Positions 25,801 through 33,528 are shown, counted from the stretch's first letter. The stretch is 64,000 nt of DNA from Anaerolineaceae bacterium oral taxon 439 (GCA_001717545.1 CP017039.1:2604001-2668000); one strand, 5' to 3'. Notes: generated by a model from the sequence alone, not told the origin. Numbers and translations: made by a program.

Positions 25801-28800
25801 GCCGTATCGTCGATCCAGTATTTGAATTCCTCGCCAGTCGCCTGATCCGTCTTCGGGAGATTTTCCCAGACATTCTTCCAGTCATGACTCGCGGCGGCGT
25901 TTTTATCCAGCGTCACCGTGCCGATCACTTCGACCGCCCCGGTCGGACGCTTCCGCTTCAGCTCGATGGTAACGCTGTCGCGGTCGCTTTCCTGGCCGCC
26001 AACCCATTTCACGTCTCCGGTAACCTTCCCGTCCCCATTGACGAGCGGCGGTTTATAGGTATTCAGGATCGCCATTTCGCCGTATGCAGCCGCCGTCGCC
26101 GCGTCATACGCGTACGTCTTTTCATAATTCGCCGGCGCGGTCGTCGACGTCAGCGGATCGCCGGTGGGCGTCAGCCCATCCCCGATCTCTTCGTCAAAAT
26201 AATAGACAACCGGCGAACCGTTCCGATACGTCTTCGGAACGTACCAGTAGAACGACTGCGTCAGGAGCCCGGCCGCCGTCGATTCGGGGACCGAAACCGT
26301 CCCCGCCGTCTCGTACGTCACGCCCGGCGTCGATCCGTTCGTAAAGATCGCCGCCGGAAGAAGGTCTCCGCCGACCGATTCCGGCTTGACGAAGCGTCCG
26401 TCCTCCGTCTTAATATACAGCCCAACCGTAATCGCCGGACGTTTCAGCGTCGACGCGCCGTTCCAGTTCTTCGTTCCCTTGATTTCAACGTATTCGATCC
26501 GATACGTGTTAACGATCTCCATGCCGTTTTCCGTCTTGTCGTATCCCGACGGCGTTAACGGCGCTTTATTCGCGTCCGTCTCGATCAGCGTATACGTATA
26601 CGGGCGGCCCATGCTATCTGTCTTCGGCAGGCTGTCCCATTTCTTTTCAACCGTCCATTTTTTATCGCCGTTCGCTTCCGTCGCCGCAGTTCCAATCGCG
26701 GCCGCCGTCGAAACGTCGATCGGATCGCCGACCGTCTCCGCCGTTCCGCCCGGAACCGTCCGGCTGAGCTGCATGTAGCTTTCCGGCTTCCCTTCAGGCC
26801 CGTTAATCCAGCTCGCCGTTCCCGTCAGCGGCGCGTCCGCCGTGTACGTCGGGACTTTATACGTGTTGGTTATCTTTTCCAGCTGCGGATTCCCATTCGC
26901 CGCCGCGGTCGTTTCGTGCGTCACCGTCCAGTTTTCCGGATCGGGAAGCGTTTCTTTAACCGAGTAAACGTACTTCACGCCGTCAATACCCGTTTCGTGA
27001 ACGCACCAGGTCTTCGCGATCGTCTGCGTTGCGTTCGCGTCCGTCGCATCCGTGCTTGGCGTCAGCGTGACCGGGTTCGCCGTTTCACAGGTCTGTCCCG
27101 TCAGCGCTGCCTGCAATTCCGTATCCGGAACATCCGTCGGATCCCCCGCTGCGCCTTCCGGCTTCCGTTGCAGCGTTAAGGTAATATTCTGACGGAGCGT
27201 CTGTCCGTTTTCCCAAACCTTTTCCGCCGAAATCGGGATCACCGGCTGAACGTACTGATTCGTGACAGTATACCCGTCGATATTCCCGACCTGCGCAACA
27301 GAACCGTTGATTGTCGTCTGATAATTCTGAAGTTCCGTACCATTCGCTCCATCGCGGTTTTCCTTAACCGTGTAAACGATTCGGGTCCCATCCGATTTGA
27401 CCGAAGGTAAGTTCTTAAACTCGCCGAGCCAGGTATTCTCATCGGCCGGGTCTGCGTTCGCATCCGTCAGCGTCAGCGACTTGTCCTCAACCTTGACGCC
27501 GTCCGCGTAGAGATCGATCGTAACCGCCGGACGTGTTTTCCCATCCCGCCAAACCTTCTTCACCGGGAACGCGACGTTCTTCACGCCGGTCACCGAGTTC
27601 GACGTGCCAAACAGCGCGCCCATCGAATACGAGACCGCAAAAGAGTTCGTCGACGTATCGTATCCCGTTTCGTAGTTCGACGCCGTGTCCGGTCCGATCA
27701 TCGGCAAGTCGAAATAATGTTTCGAGAGCGGCTCGATTTTCTGACCCGCCTTAAGCTCGATTCGTACCGCCGTAACCGTGGACCAGTCGGCGGCCGTCGC
27801 CTGCCAGGCGCAGCCGCCCGCTCCGGCGTCTTGAACACCGACGACCGGATCCATCGTCGGATTCGGAGTCGTACAGTATTTAATATCGTACTTATCGGTC
27901 GCATTTCCGGTCGCCGGACCCGTCATCACGCCGTCGAACTGCGAGTTGCGCGCCGGAGAAGTCGAACCGGGGATCTGATAGTTCGAATCACCTATCCGCG
28001 GCAGTACGTCATAAATCAGGACGTTCCCTTCCGAGGTTGTCGACTGGTTATTGATTTGGATCCGGTAAACATACGGCTCGTTCAATGGCACCGGCGCGTC
28101 AGTCTTTCCAGCTGGCTTTCCCGCGGGGAAGATGAATTTCTCGGAGTTGACGACCGTCGGGATTGTCGCATTGAACGTCGCGTTCATCCGGATCGTCAAA
28201 TCACTTGTCGATCCGTCGTTGTTCAGGTCGAGAACGTCCGGACGCGGGTACGTATTCGGGTTATGCGCCGGGTTCGTGTCCACCCCGTTCCCGATCCCAA
28301 ACACCAGGTTTCCGCTCGCGTCTTTCGCAGCATACGGACGATTGGAAGCGTTCGTTTCTTTCGTAATCGAGGCGACATCTTCCCATTTCCAGAAATAGTG
28401 AACTTCATTTGCCTTGTCGCTGGGAATCTGTCCCGCCTGCGCGGCGTGTTTCGTCTCATAAATCGAGACAAGCGGCATCGGGATCGCGTCCTCGTTGATC
28501 TTCAATTTGAACCACATCCGCAGCGGAACGCAACCGTTCGCCGGCGGATTTTTCCAAACATCTCGCGTTTTAAAGTCTTTAAATTTGATCTTAACCGCTT
28601 TCAGTCCCGTTCCCTGAAAATCGGGAATGACCGTCGCAGAATCCACATACGACGCGATCGAAGCGTTCGTTGCCCCCCCCGCCCAGGTTTCGACCGTGTA
28701 GCCGGTATAATCCGCGCCAGGGGGAAGGAGCGCCGTGACCGAGAGACCTTTAATCATGGCGAAATCACATAGAGTCACATAGGTCCGTGCATCGAGCTGC

Positions 28801-30701
28801 GAACCAAGCTGGGTCGCGCCCTGACCAACGTTCGCGCTTTCCATCACAAAGCTCGGCGCCTTATACGTGTACCAGATCGGCGTACTCGGAACGGACAGCT
28901 GGCTCGGGACGTTCCCGCCAGGCAGCATCAGTTCCTGGTCAATCGAGGCATAGTTACAGAAAGCGTTCAGGTTCTCCGAGCCGCTCCCGTCCGGTTTACA
29001 TTTCATCGGGGGCTGATCCAGTTGGGTCGTACTTCCCGGTTTGAACGGATATTGATGGAACGTTTCCTGATACGGATTAAGCAATTTCTCATCGAGGTGG
29101 ATCGTGAATGCCCAGCCCGCGGGGAGCGTTTCCCCGGGGTCAAAAACAAATTCAAGACGATCGTACTTTCGGGTATTCCCGCCTAACGTCGCGTATGGCG
29201 CGCCCGCGTCAGCCGCTGCAATCTGCGCTGCAACCGCAGCGTCCGCATCCGGATCGATATCCGTGAGATACGTATCGCTTGAACCGGTGCTCGGCGTGAC
29301 CGTAAGAACGTCGTACCCGCTTCCATCGCTTTTATAAGCGTGAATCTTAAGCTTTTGAACGATGGCCTGTTGATAAGAATAAGGGCGGCTAGCAAAACGA
29401 ATCTTCGAGATGAATAACCGCGGGTCGAGATTATAATCGACAATTTTGTTGATATGAAGCCCGTTGCTGTTGCGGTTTTTAACCGAAATTGAATGTCCAA
29501 AGTTCGCCAGATCCAGCGATCCGAGCGCAAAATTGCGCGTATCCGGCCAGTATCGATCTTTCGCCAAGTTCGTGGGCATCGACCCCAACAGCCTGAACTT
29601 GAGCGTATCCGCCGCATTGGAGAGCGTTTCAAACTGAGGATCATAATTAACAGGCTCCAGATCCTTAAGCGTTCCGCTCATGACTATCTCTTTATTGACG
29701 ATCGCGTTCGGGTAGCGTAAACAGAACCCCTTATTATTCAGTCCGTCCGTGATTGCGTTTCGAATTTGAGTGTGATCGGTTGTGTCGGCAATCGCCCCTT
29801 TCACGTCATAATCCAGGACGAGCTGATTCCCGACCTGTGTCCAGCCGGGACTGAGCGCCGCATCAAAAACCGCCGTACAAGTCGATTGGACAGCTGTTCC
29901 CGAGCTCAAATCCACGCAGGGATACGTCGGCAGGTCAATAACCGCCTTCCCTTTCGGGAAATAGCGCATCTTGGCGCCAATGTTTGAAAAGTTCGGCGGA
30001 TTCGCCGTCGTGACGTGATACCGAAGCGGAGATGTCTGAGCCGGGTCAATGTAGGTAAACCCGCCGCTCGTGATTCCATTGCCGGCGTAAAGGTTTTGGT
30101 TATCGGCGTAGTTAGCATTATCAAAATCCGGAGAGCTATTAAAAAGCCACATCGTCGGCGGATCGTTCGCTAAGACGAACGGGTCCGCCATCGGGGAGGC
30201 TTCCTCGATCAGGGAACCATCCGACGCGAGCAGTTCCGTTTTCGGCGAAACAACAACGCCATTCGGAATGACGTTCTGAACATGATTTAGGATATTGACG
30301 TCGAACGATCCTTTCGTGACAACCGAAATATCTTTCAACGAGATTTCGACGTACATGTTATTCGCATCGGCAGTGACCCTGTAGGTCTTGGCTAACGAAT
30401 TTCCGGCAGTGTCAACTCTATAATAGGAAGGGATGCCGCTGAAATACTTCTTTGGAAAAGTCAGCCGAATCTTTCCTCCTGTCAGCGTCGAGGTAAGCGT
30501 CGTACCGTCGAGCTTGACGGACATAACTTTCATGTCATTGTAATGATACCCACCTGGGGGATTCGTCGCCGTACCTTGACCGAGACGCGAAATGGAGACA
30601 ATCGCTCCGCGTCCCTGCGCGATCGCGGCGCCAGCGAAACCCAGGAATCCGATCGCGGCGATCAGCAGCCAAATAAAACGAGTAAATCGGGTCATTTTCA
30701 T
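19851..30701 (-). CDS. Giant surface adhesin, 3616 aa: Cna-B stalk, LPRTG and fused sortase
   Basis: Order of parts: signal peptide (FIWLLIAAIGFLGFAGAAIA), an adhesin-like head with beta-rich fimbrial domains (to about residue 1040), 18 Cna-B repeats (about 1043-3060), two prealbumin-like domains (3060-3440; each ends in a TFVNVP or CTFTNR strand), LPRTG at 3449-3453, and a sortase domain to the end. The sortase has His3528 (VITAHVW), Cys3592 (LLTCED) and Arg3605/3606 (YAYRR). Twelve repeats keep the isopeptide Lys, Glu and Asn. There is no membrane anchor behind LPRTG; the enzyme occupies that place. The head includes a run of eight G (residue about 674). Start ATG 30701 follows AGGAGCTG by about 8 nt. 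Probably a cell-envelope adhesin; ligand unknown. Confidence 0.88.
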   Translation of the reverse strand: MKMTRFTRFIWLLIAAIGFLGFAGAAIAQGRGAIVSISRLGQGTATNPPGGYHYNDMKVMSVKLDGTTLTSTLTGGKIRLTFPKKYFSGIPSYYRVDTAGNSLAKTYRVTADANNMYVEISLKDISVVTKGSFDVNILNHVQNVIPNGVVVSPKTELLASDGSLIEEASPMADPFVLANDPPTMWLFNSSPDFDNANYADNQNLYAGNGITSGGFTYIDPAQTSPLRYHVTTANPPNFSNIGAKMRYFPKGKAVIDLPTYPCVDLSSGTAVQSTCTAVFDAALSPGWTQVGNQLVLDYDVKGAIADTTDHTQIRNAITDGLNNKGFCLRYPNAIVNKEIVMSGTLKDLEPVNYDPQFETLSNAADTLKFRLLGSMPTNLAKDRYWPDTRNFALGSLDLANFGHSISVKNRNSNGLHINKIVDYNLDPRLFISKIRFASRPYSYQQAIVQKLKIHAYKSDGSGYDVLTVTPSTGSSDTYLTDIDPDADAAVAAQIAAADAGAPYATLGGNTRKYDRLEFVFDPGETLPAGWAFTIHLDEKLLNPYQETFHQYPFKPGSTTQLDQPPMKCKPDGSGSENLNAFCNYASIDQELMLPGGNVPSQLSVPSTPIWYTYKAPSFVMESANVGQGATQLGSQLDARTYVTLCDFAMIKGLSVTALLPPGADYTGYTVETWAGGATNASIASYVDSATVIPDFQGTGLKAVKIKFKDFKTRDVWKNPPANGCVPLRMWFKLKINEDAIPMPLVSIYETKHAAQAGQIPSDKANEVHYFWKWEDVASITKETNASNRPYAAKDASGNLVFGIGNGVDTNPAHNPNTYPRPDVLDLNNDGSTSDLTIRMNATFNATIPTVVNSEKFIFPAGKPAGKTDAPVPLNEPYVYRIQINNQSTTSEGNVLIYDVLPRIGDSNYQIPGSTSPARNSQFDGVMTGPATGNATDKYDIKYCTTPNPTMDPVVGVQDAGAGGCAWQATAADWSTVTAVRIELKAGQKIEPLSKHYFDLPMIGPDTASNYETGYDTSTNSFAVSYSMGALFGTSNSVTGVKNVAFPVKKVWRDGKTRPAVTIDLYADGVKVEDKSLTLTDANADPADENTWLGEFKNLPSVKSDGTRIVYTVKENRDGANGTELQNYQTTINGSVAQVGNIDGYTVTNQYVQPVIPISAEKVWENGQTLRQNITLTLQRKPEGAAGDPTDVPDTELQAALTGQTCETANPVTLTPSTDATDANATQTIAKTWCVHETGIDGVKYVYSVKETLPDPENWTVTHETTAAANGNPQLEKITNTYKVPTYTADAPLTGTASWINGPEGKPESYMQLSRTVPGGTAETVGDPIDVSTAAAIGTAATEANGDKKWTVEKKWDSLPKTDSMGRPYTYTLIETDANKAPLTPSGYDKTENGMEIVNTYRIEYVEIKGTKNWNGASTLKRPAITVGLYIKTEDGRFVKPESVGGDLLPAAIFTNGSTPGVTYETAGTVSVPESTAAGLLTQSFYWYVPKTYRNGSPVVYYFDEEIGDGLTPTGDPLTSTTAPANYEKTYAYDAATAAAYGEMAILNTYKPPLVNGDGKVTGDVKWVGGQESDRDSVTIELKRKRPTGAVEVIGTVTLDKNAAASHDWKNVWENLPKTDQATGEEFKYWIDDTAPQTNFDKVKNETTPTVITENDTLTLTYKYRSPKIEKFGNKVWIGGSSLTRPDVTLTLYRSIPSGTAEKVPAAELFTDAAHPASDYAAVNGVTIRDGDPLIVKWYTNEKNPDGIAYLFTIDEDENLTPLYVKTVDNGILTVTNQYVSPKAEINAKKVWSGGAGSTRPAVTLTLYRKVAAGTAEKVPVSELFTKAGETYATENGVRIEDGTNPGNTEDAVVWYTNVNNPEGVPYEFSVDEELDTANPDSLKYRKTIDAATRTITNTYLSGLIGTKQWIGGETLTRPDVTLTLYRKSDSMAAEEAVGSKTIDATTATGVAEGTASWEDMPENDPQGRPYVYRVDETTVPAFAEGTFKKVDDAGNELTGQNTGMTVRNKFFPNQVSKTGEIVWLDGGTLTRPAVRMQLYRITDGGTKEAVGAPVNIPDGTLSNVFTGLDERDPSGKLYTYMVDVVTVPGLYQKVDEDGTTEIPVNEDLKIHLRYIPPRITVTGTKNWVNGSALLRPAVELLLMQDGNLYGGSGDPKTIPAATAAGVATNTVEWTDLPKTQLDGTPYGYTVVETAAPANYTKAEAGQTVTNTYVPPMINNSNGDVTGEIEWVGGPDAKPAVTVTLKRKIAGGTETAIPVNPDATVPASSYWTTTQTWSGLPATDLDGNPYIYTLHHHSGSVGDYTREENGLKVTYRYQAPTVDISGKKIWSMGQTLRQPIQLALFRQVGTAPAEQVPASELRSTPLTPGDPCASENPVTLTPDHTMSAADPDELTAGWCVAETNDAGQPYVYTVQEVSAGHPNFTRTQTNATTVTNTFAPTLLDQVGKITWQGGPDPKPGVQITLTRVIEGLPPETVETGVAVPPGTTEKTWPNLPATDTYGRPYTYTIHNDQPVPNYPNPNENGMEIVYRYVPPVISLTGQKTWIKGQMLRAPIELALFRSVGGGMATQVPAGELQTVTGLSCETANPVTLTPAAGASEPDSVTLDAKWCVDETDFNGQPYTYTVQEVNGLTANWTKVEAGLLVTNTFKPTPFNQDGNLVMTKKWVGGRPVNVTFTLKRTTAGVAGSETVGTYTLTVANATAGDPKVWTEVVPNLNAMDQMGRPYTYTVEEAPVANFGTGIDNATLTVTNTYVVPRAPLQVEINWIGGPATPPATLATVTDNKGNTYTVDFPSGGGTTNTITLPITDEDGNPLTYKVHQPNVPENFTETIDQPGGIQLSEMTPNRLSLTNTYVPPKAEVTATKVWVNGEASVRPTVWFKLYRNIQGGPVQEVPLAEAPLVELPDGTVEAKWTGIELRDHADEPYIFTVKEVDASGADYEPANYTKAENGLTVTNTFVPPSGPIVGKKAWGLGPAPRPTVWLKVRRQVVGGPVEDVPSAAIQPLPDGTTEVTWPNVALMTLRGESYTFTVQEVDASGNDFTPAGYFKTETGLTAVNAKLSRLTVGVVASPLSDQKFGVEVRSDTDVRPTQDLDYNGEEAVTPSTVMHDNMNLETYRISIPKLDTEVWAVDSISCVARPLDSTDPALDEPLTVDAKVDFYGKLTGLFSIPQMPLEKDIRCTYNLRNLQAGRVVTQNTTYLNPDYSGFPDYNYATGGTGLLPFQLSTTSAPNVQEVTPGQYTIVQQNLEGWTTIDVIVTSSVHGRRPLKALGDQRVGTYSYGPTGSFTATDWETVATVTVEPKEEVTLTFVNVPPNTIMAKKVTIPAKAGDRFSFIGVLSGEIGDGEYLIKTGAVPDGKQWQSLELEHDGWTKHSVKCVERGRVGTLETREEFYTMSAYYGLDDGEVILCTFTNRMWGVDEQPDVDDPDLPPEYYINNGLPLPPGMAYSNGLPRTGFTPGKVTTVGEQPAAKKYQASEITLRIPKLNVELGVTGVQKTDGNWDVSWLNGQAGYLEGSAYPTWAGNSVITAHVWDAYNNPGPFAGLKTLGYGDQVEIEAFGKTYVYEVRETKQVTEQDVETVMAEKDGTWITLLTCEDYSEKTDRYAYRRVVQAVLIEVK
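19854..20357 (-). other. LPRTG motif plus C-terminal sortase module
   Basis: Residues 3449-3616 of the giant adhesin. LPRTGFTPGKVT is followed by a strand EITLRIPKLNVELG, GNWDVSWLNGQAGYLEG, the catalytic-His strand NSVITAHVW, GDQVEIEAFGKTYVYEV, and the catalytic LLTCEDY and RYAYRR. The same block order is seen in the protein at 2894-4816 (IPQTGF...ENTWDVSSLRSQVGVLEG...AGHNH...LVTCE...TDRRA). The Arg and Cys spacing is that of class D/E-like sortases. Confidence 0.85.
21530..27580 (-). repeat. Array of 18 Cna-B repeats (3616-aa protein)
   Basis: Repeats were aligned by their opening W strand, the V-x-E strand and the closing VTNTY strand. Twelve have K-x-W, E and N together; four (opening GDVKW, GEIVW, GEIEW and GKITW) have a hydrophobic residue, a non-Glu and Tyr/His instead; two are mixed. 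Three repeats carry the C-x4-NPVTLTP...WCV insertion. Boundaries are approximate. Confidence 0.8.
28673..28680 (-). repeat. Poly-G(8) tract inside the giant adhesin gene
   Basis: Eight consecutive G on the coding strand, read GCG GGG GGG GCA (Ala-Gly-Gly-Ala, about residue 674). It is the longest homopolymer noticed in the reading frame, and any one-base slip would end the protein before the stalk. Confidence 0.85.
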
Positions 30702-30835
30702 TTTTACAGCTCCTATCCAGACGACAAAACAAATAATCTAACGCATCTATTCAATTATTTAATCCCGAACGGAATACGCCTGTCCCATTCCACATCATGG
30801 TCATATCCCATTTTTCGGCCTGATCTGCGTCGCCG

Positions 30836-30982
30836 CTATACACAGGCCTGACTTCCCGGCGAGAGAAGCAAAACGCCGAACGCTCCTCCGATCGCTTTCG
30901 CAAACCACATCGACGCTGTCAGCAAACAGACCAGAAGATCATTCATTGCCGGACTTCGCCCATTCAGCCCTGAAAGCCTCAT
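30836..30982 (-). CDS. Possible small membrane protein, 48 aa
   Basis: ATG 30982 has AAAGG 7 nt upstream on the minus strand. The product has one hydrophobic helix (LLVCLLTASMWFAKAIGGAFGVLLL) and ends GSQACV. Nothing is recognised in it. The gene lies just upstream of and in the same direction as the giant adhesin. Length and lack of a family make it uncertain. Confidence 0.25.
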   Translation of the reverse strand: MRLSGLNGRSPAMNDLLVCLLTASMWFAKAIGGAFGVLLLSPGSQACV

Positions 30983-31158
30983 TCGATTACCTTTCTCGTT
31001 AGAATGACCGAGCCCTTTCAATCAGGCAGTCGTTCATTATACCTTTTTTCTACTTATTTTGTCAGACCGCTTATTTTTTCATTAAGCCGCGTCCATTGAT
31101 CAATAAAGATCAGATACATTACCTGACATCAGGCAACGCTGAACAGACCCTGCGCCCA

Positions 31159-31183
31159 CCCGTTCGCATGCGCGTTTCCCGGC
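31159..31183 (+). repeat. 25-bp direct repeat, copy 1
   Basis: Starts CCCGTTCGCATGCGCG and ends TTTCCCGGC. It is identical to 31228-31252 and contains the palindrome CGCATGCG. Confidence 0.85.
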
Positions 31184-31227
31184 AGCTGGTTCCAGAAGCT
31201 TCCGGTTATCGATATCCGGTCGCGCCG

Positions 31228-31252
31228 CCCGTTCGCATGCGCGTTTCCCGGC
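31228..31252 (+). repeat. 25-bp direct repeat, copy 2
   Basis: An exact copy of 31159-31183, offset by 69 nt. Only two copies exist here, so this is not a CRISPR array; it may be a duplicated operator or recombination site. Confidence 0.85.
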
Positions 31253-31632
31253 GGCAACCGCAATCGGTTATCCACAGCGCAGCGTCAGAATCAAGGGGCA
31301 AAGACAACCAACAGATGACTGTCCGAAAACACGATCCTGATACGACATACGGCAACCTCCTGCTTTCTCTTCCTGACAATCCTTTATGACGCGATACACA
31401 GCTGAAAACGAGTCCCAGATGAGTTGAATGAAGCTGATAGCGTTTGTATTCCATAAGAATTATAACGGATTTTTTAATAAAAATTCAGGAAAGTCTGGAT
31501 TCAAACCGATCGAAAGAATTTCAGTGAATTTTCTCCCTCTATCCCTCTGAAAAGTCATAGTTGAACGAGCGATCCGAACCCGCTACCCTTCGCTTAACGT
31601 CATTATTTCGCTATCAAAGAAAGGAACAGCAC

Positions 31633-33528
31633 ATGACACAACCGAACCAGTCTAAGGACCAGCGCCGCGAAACGTTCCCGGTCGTCGGGACGCCCGAATC
31701 CGGCGGCGATTTCGAAATCGTCGCGATTTCCGCCGGAGAAGGGAACGGTTGGAAATTCAGCGAAGACGTCCTCCGCCGTTCGCTCGCTCTTTTTGACGAA
31801 GCGCAATGCTTCATTGATCATCTTCAGCCGGGCGCTGCCGCCCGGCATTCCGTCCGCGATCTCGCCGGGATCCTGCGCGAACCGCGCTGGGACGAACGCA
31901 CGAAAGCGATCTGCTGCCGGCTGACGCCGCTGGGCCCGGCCGCAGAGCTGCTGAAACGGGTCGGGGCGGCCGTTTTAGCCGAACCGGATATCCGCTCGAA
32001 CGTCGGCTTTTCCGCCGACCTCGGCTTCAGCGCCGACGGCCGCGTCGTTACCGAGCTGAAACGCGTTTACTCGGTCGATCTGGTCGTGAATCCGGCGCGC
32101 GGCGGCGCGTTCAAAGCCGCGCTCGAAAAACTGTCGCTCGTAAACGGCGGAGAATTCGATTCGCTCCGCGACGCGTTCAGCGTTCGCGGCGAAGAATCCA
32201 AACGCGAAACGGACGCCGAAAAAAAGCTCTGCGCCGCGCTCCTGGACGAATCGCTCCGCGCCGCCCGGCTCCCCGCCCCGGTCGGGGACCGGATCCGCGC
32301 GAAGTTCGCGGGAACCGTCTTTTCGCCCGAGGCGCTGCGCGCTGAAATCGAAGACGCCCGCGTCATGCTCAGCGCGGTAACCGGACGCGAAGCGGTTCGC
32401 GGCGTTTCCCCTGCCGCTTCCGCCCGGATGACTGACGGCACGGACGAAATTACCGCGGCGCTGCATGACCTTCTCGGCGCGGAACGGCCCGCGGAGCTGA
32501 GCGGGCTCCGGACCGCGCGGCTGAGCGGAATCCGCGAATTTTATACGTTGGTAACCGGAGACGTCGATTTTCATGGCGGCTACGATCCCAGCCGGGCGCA
32601 GTTCGCGACGACCGCGGACCTGCCGGGAATCCTGAAAAACGCGCTGAATAAGCTCGTGGTCCAGCGCTGGGATGAGCTCGGTCGGAGCGGCTACCGCTGG
32701 TGGGAGCCGATCGTCACCGTTGAACATTTCAACAACCTGCAAACGATCAGCGGCGTCCTCGTCGGCGAAATCAACCTGCTCCCGAGCGTCAACGAAGGCG
32801 CGCCGTACGCGCCTCTCGGCGTTAAAGAATCGAGCGAAAGCGGAAGCTGGACTAAGTACGGCGGTTATCTCGGGCTGACGATCGAGATGTTCGAGCGCGA
32901 CGACACGCTTCGCCTCCGGCACTTTCCGCAGAAATTAGCGACCGCCGGGCTGCGCCGAATCTCAGCGCTCGTCGCCGCCGTTTTCACGGACAACGCCGGG
33001 ACCGGACCGACGCTCGCCGACGGGAAAAACGTCTTCGACGCGGCGCATCATAATTCAGGGACGGAGCCGCTGAGCGCCGAAGCCTGGGAAAAAGCTTCCG
33101 CTGCGATCTATAACCAGCCGCTCCTGATCCCGACCGGCGGGGTCCAGCCCAAACAGGCCGTCGACGCCCGCTACCTGATCGTCCCGCGCGGACTGCGGCT
33201 GACCGCCGAAAGGATCCTGTACCCGACGCTCGCTTATGCGCCGACGATCCACAGCGAAAATCTCCAGCGCGGCCATCAGGGCGACGTCCTGACCTGTCCG
33301 GAGTTCAGCGACGCGAACGATTGGGCGGCCGTCGCCGATCCGAAGCTGACCCCCGCGATCTTTATCGGCGAACGCTTCGGACTCCTGCCCGAAATTTATA
33401 TCGCCGACGGTCAGGTCAGCGGCGCGCTGTTTACCCATGACGAGGTCCGGATCAAAGCGCGTCATTTCCTGTCGGTCTTCACGGCGGACCACCGCCCGCT
33501 GTATAAATCGAACGTCGCCGGCGAATAA
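31633..33528 (+). CDS. Phage prohead protease-major capsid fusion
   Basis: 631 aa. Residues 25-170 look like a phage prohead protease: FEIVAISAGEGNGWKFSED, His63 in CFIDHLQPG and Ser127 in NVGFSADLGFS, with a closing YSVDLVVNPARGGAF that is typical of the family. A charged linker, the usual scaffold-like delta region, follows. From about residue 285 the protein resembles a major capsid protein of the Mu/HK97-like lineage (YDPSRAQFATTADLPGIL, WWEPIVTVEHFNNLQTI, KYGGYLGLTIEMFERDD, YLIVPRGLRLTAE). Start at ATG 31633, after AAAGGAACAGC. The protease normally cleaves the linker and itself during head maturation. It is the first gene of a plus-strand block running to 36483. Confidence 0.8.
   Translation: MTQPNQSKDQRRETFPVVGTPESGGDFEIVAISAGEGNGWKFSEDVLRRSLALFDEAQCFIDHLQPGAAARHSVRDLAGILREPRWDERTKAICCRLTPLGPAAELLKRVGAAVLAEPDIRSNVGFSADLGFSADGRVVTELKRVYSVDLVVNPARGGAFKAALEKLSLVNGGEFDSLRDAFSVRGEESKRETDAEKKLCAALLDESLRAARLPAPVGDRIRAKFAGTVFSPEALRAEIEDARVMLSAVTGREAVRGVSPAASARMTDGTDEITAALHDLLGAERPAELSGLRTARLSGIREFYTLVTGDVDFHGGYDPSRAQFATTADLPGILKNALNKLVVQRWDELGRSGYRWWEPIVTVEHFNNLQTISGVLVGEINLLPSVNEGAPYAPLGVKESSESGSWTKYGGYLGLTIEMFERDDTLRLRHFPQKLATAGLRRISALVAAVFTDNAGTGPTLADGKNVFDAAHHNSGTEPLSAEAWEKASAAIYNQPLLIPTGGVQPKQAVDARYLIVPRGLRLTAERILYPTLAYAPTIHSENLQRGHQGDVLTCPEFSDANDWAAVADPKLTPAIFIGERFGLLPEIYIADGQVSGALFTHDEVRIKARHFLSVFTADHRPLYKSNVAGE

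Larger units (their letters stand above)
30983..31632. other. Non-coding region with direct repeats, before the phage block
   Basis: No convincing gene. It holds two copies of a 25-bp sequence (listed separately), a TATCGATA palindrome between them, and a single perfect DnaA-box match TTATCCACA at 31268-31276. A lone box without clusters or an AT-rich unwinding element does not make an origin. From about 31440 to 31560 the DNA is AT-rich and probably contains the promoter of the capsid operon. Confidence 0.4.

Noticed and set aside
31159-31252. Possible CRISPR array
   Set aside because: Only two copies of the 25-mer, no further repeats and no cas genes.
31268-31276. Possible replication origin (DnaA box)
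   Set aside because: A single box without a cluster, AT-rich unwinding region, dnaA or dnaN nearby.
31206-31454. 82-codon minus-strand frame before the capsid gene
   Set aside because: Covers the direct repeats, has no family match and no convincing start; Cys/Arg-rich like random GC-rich sequence.
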